64,000 bases of DNA from Streptomyces sp. WMMC500 (GTDB lineage: Bacteria; Actinomycetota; Actinomycetes; Streptomycetales; Streptomycetaceae), in assembly GCF_027497195.1 (NCBI RefSeq), contig NZ_CP114905.1, positions 6,707,001 through 6,771,000 on the forward strand, read 5' to 3'. This document shows, piece by piece, positions 16,324 to 25,200 of this stretch (the first letter of the stretch is position 1; each line of letters begins with the position of its first letter). Position numbers and translations under genes: made by a program. The notes under the pieces were generated by a model. That model did no database searches. It saw only the letters and a list, made by a program, of their open reading frames with translations, and was not told the DNA's origin.

Positions 16324-17252
16324 AGGTCTCCGCGCCCTCAGGCACACCCGGGGAAGCCGTCGCCGCGGAAGCCGGCGGCACAGGCGGCAGGGCCGGCGGC
16401 GCCGGCAAGGGCGGCAAGGGCGCCCCCAAGGCGCGCAAGTACGGCCCGCGCACCCTCGTCATCGCCGCGAGCGCCTGGATGCTCGCGGTCATCTTCATCG
16501 CGCCGTACGTGGAGATGATCATCACCGCGCTGCGGCCGGCGAACGAGCTGCGCGACCGCACGTACCTGCCCACGTCGTTCGAGTGGAAGAACCTGGTCGA
16601 CGTCTGGGAGGAGTCCACGCTCGGCGACAACCTCCAGGTCACCCTGCTGATCGCGGGCGGCGCCACGCTGCTCGTGCTGCTGGTGTCGCTGCCGGCCGCG
16701 TACTACACGGCGCGCGTGCGCTACCGCGGGCGCAAGGCGTTCCTGCTGCTGGTGCTGGTCACCCAGATGTTCCAGCCCACCGCGCTGCTCATCGGCCTCT
16801 ACCGCGAGTTCCACCAGCTCGACATGCTGAACTCGGTGTGGACGCTGATCCTGGCCAACGGCGCGTTCAACCTCGCCTTCGCGATCTGGATCCTCACCGC
16901 CTACATCTCCTCCATCCCGGCGGAGCTGGAGGAGGCGGCGATGGTCGACGGCACCGGGCGGTTCGGCGCGCTGTTCCGGGTGACGCTGCCGCTGGCCATG
17001 CCCGGCGTGGTCACGGCGCTCATCTTCACGTTCATCTCGACCTGGAACGAGTTCGTGATGGGCCTGACGCTGATGACCGAGCCGGAGAAGCAGCCGCTGA
17101 CCGTCGGCATCAACAACTTCATCGGCAACTACACCGTGGAGTGGAACTACCTCTTCGCGGCGTCGGTCGTCGCCATCCTCCCGGTCGTCGTGCTCTTCGC
17201 CTTCATCGAGCGGCACGTCGTCTCGGGTCTGACGGCCGGCTCGGTGAAGTAG
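16320..17252 (+). CDS. sugar ABC transporter permease 2
   Basis: The 310-residue MalG-type permease starts with a Gly/Ala/Lys-rich cytoplasmic tail of about 40 residues (AGGTGGRAGGAGKGGKGA), then six membrane helices. The EAA loop is EEAAMVDGTGRFGALFRVTLP. The ATG lies inside the previous gene's stop (ATGA), with GGAGG 6 nt upstream, so the pair is translationally coupled. It forms the membrane channel with permease 1 and is followed by an imperfect terminator hairpin. Confidence 0.88.
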   Translation: MKVSAPSGTPGEAVAAEAGGTGGRAGGAGKGGKGAPKARKYGPRTLVIAASAWMLAVIFIAPYVEMIITALRPANELRDRTYLPTSFEWKNLVDVWEESTLGDNLQVTLLIAGGATLLVLLVSLPAAYYTARVRYRGRKAFLLLVLVTQMFQPTALLIGLYREFHQLDMLNSVWTLILANGAFNLAFAIWILTAYISSIPAELEEAAMVDGTGRFGALFRVTLPLAMPGVVTALIFTFISTWNEFVMGLTLMTEPEKQPLTVGINNFIGNYTVEWNYLFAASVVAILPVVVLFAFIERHVVSGLTAGSVK

Positions 17253-17260
17253 ACCCCGAC

Positions 17261-17309
17261 CCGCACCCCGCCCGCCGGCGCGCCCACGCGCCCGGCCGGC
17301 GGGGTGCGG
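17261..17309 (+). terminator. terminator of the sugar ABC operon
   Basis: CCGCACCCC-GCCC-GCCGGC (17261-17279) pairs with 17295-17309 with one 4-nt bulge. It starts 8 bp after the permease stop codon. Confidence 0.6.
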
Positions 17310-17424
17310 CGTACCGCGGCCGGGGGAGCGCGGGGGCGCGGACGGCTGCGCCGGACGGGCGATATACACCGGCGCTCCCGCGTTTCCTTCGCAACAGCGC
17401 GCGATAACGACGTAATTTCGACCG

Positions 17425-18534
17425 ATGCGACGAATTATCACACAAACAGGAGCGGCCACGGCCCTGTGCGTCGCCCTGGCCGTCCCCGCCGGCGGCACCG
17501 TGCACACCGCCGCCCGCCCCGACCCGGGCACGGACGGCAAGACCGGCGTGCGGGCGGTGCTCGGTACGGTCGACCGGCTGTTCCGGGACGCCGCCGCGGC
17601 GACCGAGCGCTACGAGGCCGCCCGCCGGGCGTCCGCCGCGCAGCGCGTGAAGATCGCCGAGCTCCAGCGGGCCGTACGCGCCCAGCACCGCAGGCTCGTC
17701 GTGCTCCGCGGCCGGATCGGGCAGCTCGCCGCCCGCCAGTACCAGTCCGGCGGCCTCGGCCCCACCGCCGAACTGCTCACCTCGCGCTCCCCCGAGGACC
17801 TGCTCGACAAGGTCTTCCTGCTCGACAAGGGCGAGCAGGCCGCGGCCGGCCTCTACCACCGCGCCGAGCGGGCCGAGCGGCGGCTCGCGGCAGAACGGGA
17901 GCGCCAGGCCGTCGCGCTCGCCGACCTCCGCGCCGAACTGCGCACGCAGGCGCGGGTGAAGCGGCTCATCGAGACCAAGCTGGCGCGCGCCCAGCGCCGG
18001 CTGGAGCGGCTGCAGAGCGGGCAGACCGCCCGCTCGCGCGGCTCCGACTGCCCGCGCGCCGAGCGCTCCCGGTCCGTGACGCTGAGCACGGACGGCAAGG
18101 CCCTCGGGGGCCGCAAGTGGACGGCGCCGGTGGGCCGTTACACCCTCTCCGCGCGCTTCGCCCAGGACGGCGGGATGTGGTCCTCCCGCCACACGGGCCT
18201 GGACTTCGCCGTCCCCGAGGGCCGGCCCGTGGGCAGCGTCGGCTACGGACTGGTGTACGAGATCGGCTGCGACGACGCCTTCGGCAACTCCGTCACCGTC
18301 CTGCACGACGACGGCTACTACACCTTCTACGCCCACCTCTCCGAGGTCCGCGCCAAGCCCGGCGCACGGGTCTTCCCCGGCCAGCCCCTCGGCCGCGCGG
18401 GCACCACCGGGAACTCCACGGGCCCGCACCTGCACTTCGAGGTGCGGGTGACCCCGCAGTTCGGCTCGGGCATCGACCCGGAGCCGTGGCTGCGGGACAA
18501 GGGCGTACGCCTCCGCAAGGGACCGGCGGAGTAG
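17425..18534 (+). CDS. secreted M23-family (LytM) peptidoglycan endopeptidase
   Basis: The 369-residue protein has a signal peptide (about 1-29), a long charged helical region with coiled-coil character (about 45-210, rich in Arg/Glu/Ala heptads), and a C-terminal LytM domain. Zinc ligands are H256 and D260 in HTGLD, and H337 in HLHFEV. The coiled coil plus M23 layout resembles EnvC/NlpD-like or streptomycete hydrolases that act in cell wall remodelling. It converges with the small Trm112-like gene only 3 bp away. An ATTATCACA context around the start lacks a clear ribosome binding site. Confidence 0.88.
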   Translation: MRRIITQTGAATALCVALAVPAGGTVHTAARPDPGTDGKTGVRAVLGTVDRLFRDAAAATERYEAARRASAAQRVKIAELQRAVRAQHRRLVVLRGRIGQLAARQYQSGGLGPTAELLTSRSPEDLLDKVFLLDKGEQAAAGLYHRAERAERRLAAERERQAVALADLRAELRTQARVKRLIETKLARAQRRLERLQSGQTARSRGSDCPRAERSRSVTLSTDGKALGGRKWTAPVGRYTLSARFAQDGGMWSSRHTGLDFAVPEGRPVGSVGYGLVYEIGCDDAFGNSVTVLHDDGYYTFYAHLSEVRAKPGARVFPGQPLGRAGTTGNSTGPHLHFEVRVTPQFGSGIDPEPWLRDKGVRLRKGPAE

Positions 18535-18537
18535 GGC

Positions 18538-18753
18538 CTACGGCTGGGGCTGCAGACCGCCCGTGATCCGCTCGTGCTCCTCGTCCGACACCGCCTCGCC
18601 GGAGGCCGGCAGCAACTGCGGGACGCCGTCGCGCACCGGATAGCGGCGCCGCAGCCGCGGGTTGTACAGCGCGTCGCCCGAGTCCAGCAGGGTCAGCGGG
18701 CCCTTGTCGAGCGGGCAGACGAGGATCTTCAGCAGCGGGTCGTCGGGGTTCAT
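18538..18753 (-). CDS. Trm112/UPF0434-family small protein
   Basis: The 71-residue protein matches the Trm112-like (UPF0434) family: LLKILVCPLDKGPL, then YNPRLRRRYPVRDGVPQLLP. Only one of the zinc cysteines of classical Trm112 (in VCP) remains, which is common in the bacterial branch. Trm112 proteins activate methyltransferases in eukaryotes; here a class I methyltransferase lies two genes upstream in the same run, so a partner role is possible but unproven. Its ATG overlaps the stop of the DMT gene (ATGA). Confidence 0.8.
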   Translation of the reverse strand: MNPDDPLLKILVCPLDKGPLTLLDSGDALYNPRLRRRYPVRDGVPQLLPASGEAVSDEEHERITGGLQPQP

Positions 18754-19820
18754 GGGACGGGTCCTCCACGGTCGGGGGTCGGGACGGGGGCGGGTGGCAC
18801 GGCTGTGGGGCCCCGCTCGGGCCCGGCGGCGGACCCGGGCGGCAGCCCGGGGTCCCCGGCGCGTACGGGCCGGGGCTCGGCGTCCCGTACGGGCGCGGAA
18901 CCGGGCGCGGCACCGGGCGCCTCGCCGGGAGCCCGCTCGGGCGCCGGCTCGTCGTGGCGCGGCAGGGCCAGCAGCACCGACACCGCCAGCGCGATCCCGC
19001 CCAGCCGCAGCAGCAGCCGCGGCACGTCGTCCGGCAGCGGCTCGCCGAAGACGAACGTGCCCGCGGCGACGGCGTGCAGGCAGTTGGCCGTCGTGCACAC
19101 CGGCACGATCAGCGAGGCCCGGCAGCGCTGCAGCGCCGCCTGCGACATGACCAGCCCCGCCGCCCCGGTGAACAGCAGCGTGTACGGGTACGGCGACGTC
19201 AGCAGGTCGCCCGCGGTGCCCAGCAGGTCCGAGCCGGACACCAGACCCGAGACACCCTTGATCGTCAGCGAGCTGACCCCGTACAGGAAGCCCACCCCGA
19301 CCCCGTACGCGATGCCGGTCGTCGGGATCCGGTGCCGCCGCTTCGCGCGCAGCTCCGCCGCCAGGTACAGCCACAGCCCCGCGGCCAGCGACGGCACCGC
19401 GATCAGCAGGAACCGCCCGGCCGGCGCCGAGGTGCTGACCGTGTCGGCGTCCTTGTCCAGGGACAGCACGATCATCCCCAGCGAGAGCAGGATCGCACCC
19501 ACCCCGGCGATCTCGCGCGGGCTCAGCCGCTCGCCGAGGAACCGCGACGACAGCAGGATCAGCAGCACGAGACCCGAGACGAGGATCCCCTGCGCGGCGG
19601 CCAGCGGCAGCGTGCGGTAGCAGAGCACCTGGGCGGCGAAGCCGAGCCCCAGGCTGAGGCAGCCGGCCAGCCAGAGCGGGCTGGACACCAGCACCCGCAC
19701 CATGCGGCCCGGCCGCTTCACGCTCAGCTCCGGCAGGGCCGACAGTGCCCGCTTCTCCAGGACGAAGCCGCTGCTGATGAAGACGTTCGCCAGCAGCGCC
19801 GCCGCAACCCCCCACCACAT
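18750..19820 (-). CDS. DMT-type membrane protein with Pro-rich tail
   Basis: The 356-residue protein has about nine or ten hydrophobic helices (MWWGVAAALLANVFISSGFVLEK start, ILVSGLVLLILLSSRFLGE, LLRLGGIALAVSVLLAL), typical of drug/metabolite transporter-like proteins. A disordered tail rich in Pro, Ala and Gly occupies about 290-356. It sits between a methyltransferase (3 bp upstream) and the Trm112-like gene (4-bp overlap), so these three form one unit. Substrate unknown; the nearby envelope-glycan genes make a lipid- or sugar-linked cargo plausible. Confidence 0.75.
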   Translation of the reverse strand: MWWGVAAALLANVFISSGFVLEKRALSALPELSVKRPGRMVRVLVSSPLWLAGCLSLGLGFAAQVLCYRTLPLAAAQGILVSGLVLLILLSSRFLGERLSPREIAGVGAILLSLGMIVLSLDKDADTVSTSAPAGRFLLIAVPSLAAGLWLYLAAELRAKRRHRIPTTGIAYGVGVGFLYGVSSLTIKGVSGLVSGSDLLGTAGDLLTSPYPYTLLFTGAAGLVMSQAALQRCRASLIVPVCTTANCLHAVAAGTFVFGEPLPDDVPRLLLRLGGIALAVSVLLALPRHDEPAPERAPGEAPGAAPGSAPVRDAEPRPVRAGDPGLPPGSAAGPERGPTAVPPAPVPTPDRGGPVP

Positions 19821-19823
19821 CGA

Positions 19824-20633
19824 CTACTCCCGCCTGGCGTGGACGAGCAGGATCGAAGCCAGCGACGGCGCCCTGCACAGGGCGCGGTCGAACGGCCGCA
19901 GCGGCCGGGGCACGTCGTGGTACGGCGCGCCGGCCACCTTCTCCACCGTAAAGCCGGAGGCCGCCAGGAAACCCCGCAGTGCGCGGGCCGTGTACAGCCG
20001 GAGGTGGCCGACGACCTGGTTGCCGGGCCTGCCGTGGATGCCGCGCAGGCTCACCTCGGAGAACACCGGCTGCACGCCGGCCAGCAGCAGCGCGCGGTTG
20101 TACCAGGCGGCGAGGTTGGGGGTGGACAGCAGCAGGTGGCCGCCGGGCCGCAGTACGCGGCGCAGTTCGTCCAGCGCCGCGTCCGGGTCGACCAGGTGCT
20201 CCACGACCTCGCTGAAGAGCACGGCGTCCGCGCTGCCGGCGGCCAGCGGCAGCCCCGCGGGCTGCGCGGCGCCGTCGGGCAGCCCGCCGCGTACGACGTG
20301 CACCGGGGTCCCGGGCGCGGCGTCTCGGGTACGGGCCCTGGCGCGGCGCAGGGCGTCGTGCGACCAGTCGACGGCGACGAGGCGCTGCCCGCCGGGGCGG
20401 CGCCCGTCGAGCACGCCGGCGGCCACGGCCGCGGCCGAGCCGTCACCGCACCCGACGTCCACGACGACCGCGGGCGCCTCGCCGGTACGGAACGGGCCCA
20501 GGGCGTCCGCGAGCATCCGCGCCTGCCGCCGGCTGCGGGCGTCGCCGGAGGCGACGGGGACGGCCGGGTTCTCGTAGAACTCCCGCAGCGAGGCGGGTGC
20601 TTCGGCGGCGCCCCGCGCGCCGGGCCCGCTCAT
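19824..20633 (-). CDS. class I SAM-dependent methyltransferase
   Basis: The 269-residue protein has SAM-binding motif I VVVDVGCGDGSAAAVA, the acidic motif LVAVDWSHDAL, and the post-motif region DAVLFSEVVEHLVDPDAALDELRRVLRPGGHLLLSTPN, which places it in the Methyltransf_11/UbiE-like group. The start at 20633 (MSGPGARG) is preferred over an upstream in-frame ATG at 20711 with atypical composition. It lies 3 bp upstream of the DMT gene. The acceptor is unknown; glycan or lipid methylation would fit the neighbours. Confidence 0.8.
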   Translation of the reverse strand: MSGPGARGAAEAPASLREFYENPAVPVASGDARSRRQARMLADALGPFRTGEAPAVVVDVGCGDGSAAAVAAGVLDGRRPGGQRLVAVDWSHDALRRARARTRDAAPGTPVHVVRGGLPDGAAQPAGLPLAAGSADAVLFSEVVEHLVDPDAALDELRRVLRPGGHLLLSTPNLAAWYNRALLLAGVQPVFSEVSLRGIHGRPGNQVVGHLRLYTARALRGFLAASGFTVEKVAGAPYHDVPRPLRPFDRALCRAPSLASILLVHARRE

Positions 20634-20778
20634 GCGGGGCCCCCGTGCGCCGCACGGCGACGGGAACGCCGCGCCTGCGGCGGCGGGTCCGGGTGTGCAC
20701 CGCGCCGCCACCGGTCCGCCCCGGGTCCGGCCACCGGACCGGGACCCGTCCTACGCCCTCGCAGGCCGGCCGCGGGGC

Positions 20779-22176
20779 TCATCGCGGCGGCTCCGCACAG
20801 GCCGCGAGGCCCTCCTGCATCAGCTCGCCGATGCGGACGGCCGCGGCGTGGTCGAGGAGGGCGCGGGAGTAGCGGATGGCCAGGTGCAGCCGGCCGGCGG
20901 TGGAGGCGGCGGTGACCGCGAGGCCGCGCGGCATGCGCGCCGGGGCGGAGAACCACACCGCGGTCGGGCGGCCGGCGGCGCCGAAGTCCAGCGGGTAGAC
21001 GATGCGGCCGAGGTTGGACAGCAGGGTGGTCGACATCAGCGGCGCGGCGGCGCGGCGCAGCGTGCGGGCCAGCGCGCCGCGTACGCCCACGGGCAGCACA
21101 GGCGCGGTGAGCAGCACGCCGGAGAGCCCCAGCGGGTAGCTCGGCTCGGACTTGAGGGCCTGGGTACGGGCCATGGTGGCGCGCAGCAGCCGCTCCACCG
21201 CCGCCGGGTCCGGCGCCGCACCGCCGGTCAGCGCCTCCGCGTCTGCCCGCTCCCCGGGGCCGAAGCCGACCTCGGTGAGCCGGGTGCCGTTGCCGATCGG
21301 CATCTCCGCCGACTCCCGCGGGCGGTTGTCGACGGGCATGGTGATGCGCACCGGGGCGCTGCGGACCCCGTGCGCCCGGTTCCAGCGGGCGGCCGTCAGG
21401 CAGGTGGCGACGAGGAGCTGGTCGTTGACGGTGGCGCCGTAGGGGGTGCGGCGGGGGGCGGGCAGGTCGAGGAGCAGCAGGCCGTTGCCGGTGCCGGGCG
21501 CCCCCGAAGACGCAGTGGACGACGTGTCGCCGGCGATGCGGGCGGGGCGGGCGGGTCCGGAGCGGCCCGCGGCGGCGGGCGGGGGCGGGGGCGTCGCGGG
21601 GGCCGCTTTCGCCCCCGTACCGCCGGAGAACGTACGGCCGGGGGCCGTACCGGCGGAGGAGGGCGCGGTCTGGGCCTCGACGCCCGCGTACACCTCCGCC
21701 GCCGTGGCCAGCACCCGCAGGCACGACGGGCCGTCCATGGCGGTGTGGTTGACGGTGGCCATCAGCACCGTGCCGCCGTCGTCGGTCTCGACGGCCTCGA
21801 TACGCACCGGCGGCGCGGCGTCCAGCGGCGGGCAGTCGGTCAGCGTCCGCGCGCGCGCCGCCTCCAGCACGCCGGGTCCGGCGGCCCGGAACGTCACCGG
21901 GTCGACGTCGGCCTCCGCGGTCACCTGCCACTGGTAACGACGGTGCCACCACCGGCTGTCGGCCTTGCGCTGCTGGAACCGCGGGTGCCGGCGCGCGGCC
22001 TCGGCGAGCGCGGTGCGCAGCCGCTCGGGCTCGAACCGCCCGGGGAAGTGGATCTCGATGTGCACGGTCTCCGGTTCCACCGGATCGGTGCAGTGCAGCG
22101 AGACCTCGTCCACCGTGGGGAACGGGACCCGCCCGGGCGCCGCCGGGGCGGGCCGGGCGGGCTGCGTCACCGTCAT
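20779..22176 (-). CDS. PapA/condensation-domain-like acyltransferase
   Basis: The 465-residue protein resembles chloramphenicol-acetyltransferase-fold acyltransferases (NRPS condensation/PapA5 type). The catalytic motif appears as NHTAMDG (canonical HHxxxDG), with the first His changed to Asn and the second His and Asp kept. A supporting block is LLSNLGRIVYP, as in the DFGWG-side region. A Pro/Ala/Thr-rich insertion (about 175-225) splits the two halves. Family members esterify hydroxylated lipids or sugars. Context with glycosyltransferases suggests acylation of an envelope glycolipid; this is inference. Confidence 0.65.
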   Translation of the reverse strand: MTVTQPARPAPAAPGRVPFPTVDEVSLHCTDPVEPETVHIEIHFPGRFEPERLRTALAEAARRHPRFQQRKADSRWWHRRYQWQVTAEADVDPVTFRAAGPGVLEAARARTLTDCPPLDAAPPVRIEAVETDDGGTVLMATVNHTAMDGPSCLRVLATAAEVYAGVEAQTAPSSAGTAPGRTFSGGTGAKAAPATPPPPPAAAGRSGPARPARIAGDTSSTASSGAPGTGNGLLLLDLPAPRRTPYGATVNDQLLVATCLTAARWNRAHGVRSAPVRITMPVDNRPRESAEMPIGNGTRLTEVGFGPGERADAEALTGGAAPDPAAVERLLRATMARTQALKSEPSYPLGLSGVLLTAPVLPVGVRGALARTLRRAAAPLMSTTLLSNLGRIVYPLDFGAAGRPTAVWFSAPARMPRGLAVTAASTAGRLHLAIRYSRALLDHAAAVRIGELMQEGLAACAEPPR

Positions 22177-22229
22177 CTACGCCTCTCCTTCGCGGCGGGC
22201 GCCCCGGGGTGGGGGGCGCCCGCCGTCAC

Positions 22230-25200
22230 TCAACTGCCGTTCTCTCCCCGCCGGCCGTCCGGCGGGGTGTCCGCGGGGGGTGCGTCCGCGGGCGGGGTGT
22301 CCTGGACGCCGTCCTCCGCGCCGGCCGTGCCGCTGAGCGGGATCGGCGGCTTGGGCACGAAGGCGTCGCGCGGCTCGTCCTGGGCGGTGCCCAGCGGCGG
22401 GGTCGCGGCGTCGCCCGCCCCGGCCCGCCCGGTGCCGAGCGGCGGCGTCTGCTCGGCGCCGGACTCCGCGGCCGGGCCTGCGGCGTGGCCCGCGGACCTG
22501 CGGCGCCAGAACCGCTGCGTCGGCCGGTCCGGCTCCTGCGGCGGCGCCGCGGCCGGGGACGGGTGCCCCGCCGGTGCGCCGGCCGTACGTCCGGGCGGCC
22601 CGCCGGGGCCGGGCGGCGGACCGCCCGCGGCACCGGCCGCACCCGCGCGGGCCACCCCCGCGCCGTACGCCGGGAACGCGGCCGTCTCCGCCTCCGGGTC
22701 GGTGTCCGGGCCGTACCCGGTCTCCGCCCCGGCCGGCTCCGGCCGCTCCGCGGTGACCAGCGCCGCGGCCAGCGCCAGCACGGCGAGCGCCTGCGCCACC
22801 CCGCTGAAGGCCCCCTCGTCCATGCGGACAGCCTCGCCCGCGCCGGTCAGCGCCGCAACACCCGCGCCGGCCATCGCCACCAGCGCCAGCGGCGCCAGCA
22901 GCCCGGCCCGGGTCCGCGCCAGCAGCGCCAGCGCCGGCACGATCAAGGCATAGGGACCGGCCACCACGGCGACCACGGCGGTGAGCACCAGCGCGCCCAG
23001 CACCCAGCCCGGCGCCGGCGGCGCCGGCTCGGCGGCGACGACCTCGCGCCGCCCGGCGCGGACGAACGCGAGCCCCAGCAGCGCCAGGACGGCGGCGACA
23101 CCGGCGAAGATCCCGGCGTCGTACCAGACCGCAGGCTTGTACTCCAGCTTCACCTCGCCGCTCAGGTCCGCCGGCACCAGGAAGCCCTGCTGCCAGCCGT
23201 CGAGCCGCACCGACTCCAGCTCCTCGCCGTCGAGCGTGGCCTTCCAGCCGTCGTTGTAGTTCTCGTACGTCGTGAGGTAGGCGTCCTCGCCCTCGCCGAC
23301 CGTGACGGAGCGCTCGTCGCCCGCCCAGTCGGTGGCCTCCACGTCGCGGCCCTCGGCCGCCGCGGCCGGCTCGCCGCGGGTCAGCGTCAGGTCGGTGACC
23401 GCCAGCGCGTCGCCGTCACCGGCGGCGACGGCGTGCCGGCCGGACTCCAACTGCACCGGGCCCGCGGCCTCGCCGTCGTCGGGGCACAGCTCGATGCCGA
23501 CGGGGCGGCGGTCGACGAGGTCGCCCAGCGTGCCCTCGGCGCGGGTGTTGAGCAACTGCCCGTCCACGGCCACGGTCGGGCCGCGGCCGCACTCCAGCTC
23601 GAACGGCTCGTCCTTGTCGACCGGTTCGGTGCGCAGGTCCTTCTGCGCGTCCTCGCCGAGCGCCGGGACGTAGACCTCGGTGAGGCCCACGGGCAGTTGC
23701 ACGTCGCGGTCCGCGAACGGGTTGTGCACCGTCAGCGACTCGGACTCGGTGACCTTGATGTCGATCCGGTCGGTCGTCACCGGCGGGATCCGCACCCAGC
23801 CGTTGTCGTCCACGCCCACGGTCTGCGCCCCGGTGGGGGTGCTCACCTCGACCTCGGTCGGCCGCGCCGACAGGCCGCCGGCGGGCGCGAGCACGAACTC
23901 GCTGATCTCCGTCTCCTCCGGCCAGGTCAGCGTGAGCGACTGGTCCTCGCCCGCGATCCACGCCGTCGTCAGGTCCTTGTCGACCAGGTTGCGCGGGCTG
24001 AGCTGCGGGCTCAGCGGCAGCGTGGAGCCCGCGGTGACGTTGATCCGGTCCTCGTCCGCCGCGCCCAGCTCGTCGAGCAGCGCGTCGAGTTCCTGCCCCT
24101 GTACGGGCAGCGCGCTGCCGGTGACGGTGTACTCGCCCGCGCCGGACTCGAAGCGCCGCTGCAGACCCGTCTCGGCCGCCGCCGGGTTGAGGCCGCCGAG
24201 GTCGCTGCCGCGGTGCAGGGAGATCTGCTCCGCGTCGGCCGCGACCTGCCGGGCGTCCTCGGGCAGCCGGAGCTGCCGGGTGACCGGCGAGACGCCGGGG
24301 ATCTCGACCTCGGCGAAACCGGCGCCGGCGAAGCCGGTGCGGTGCCCCTCGGTCTTGCGGATGGTGATCCGCAGCCAGTCCGCCTGCCCCGCGGGGGCCT
24401 TGACGGTCTGCGTACGGCCACCGGTCTGCAGCGTGCTGACCTCGCTGCCGCGCGGGGTCTCCACCTCGACCTCGACGGGCTCGGGGCGGACGCCGGCGCC
24501 GGGCAGCGGCGTCAGGTCGAGCGTGCCCTCCAGGTTCGTGGGCTCGGTGAAGTCGATCTGGAGCCACTCACCCTTGGAGGTGTCCGGGTTGCCCTCGGCC
24601 CAGCCTGTCTGCGCGACGCCGTCGAAGGCGTTGACGGGGTCGAACTGCGGCAGGTGGAACATCCAGTTGCCGCTGGTGGACGCGGTCACCGAGGCGGCGC
24701 CGTCGAGGACGGCGGTCGTCTGGTGCTCGGCGCCCTGCTCCGGGACGATCATCCGCGGCTCGTCACCGGGGTCCTGGAGGCTCTCCGACGGGTTCTTCTC
24801 GTCCTCGGTGTAGGTGTACGAGGTGTTGTTGTTGACCACGCCGAACCGGGTGTCGGCCCGGCGCAGCCCGTCCGTCTGCACCTTGACCGCCGGCTCGTCG
24901 ACGCCCGGGTGGGCGTCGCCTGCGAGCACCGCGGGCCGGCCCTGCCAGTCGGGGTCGGCGGACAGTTGCAGCAGCGACTCCGGGCCGCCGCTGAGGACGG
25001 CGGTGTCGGCGGCGTTGAGCGTGCCGGCCGCGCCGGGGCGCAGGTCCTCGCCGTCGGCCGGCTGGAAGATCTCCACCGCCCGCTGGCGCGAGAACAGCCC
25101 CTCGATCTGCAGCGGCGTGCCCTCGGGGATGCGCCCGCCGGTCAGCTCAGGGCCGAACTCGGCGACCTTCTCGTAGCCGGAGGACTCCAGGGTCTGCTTC

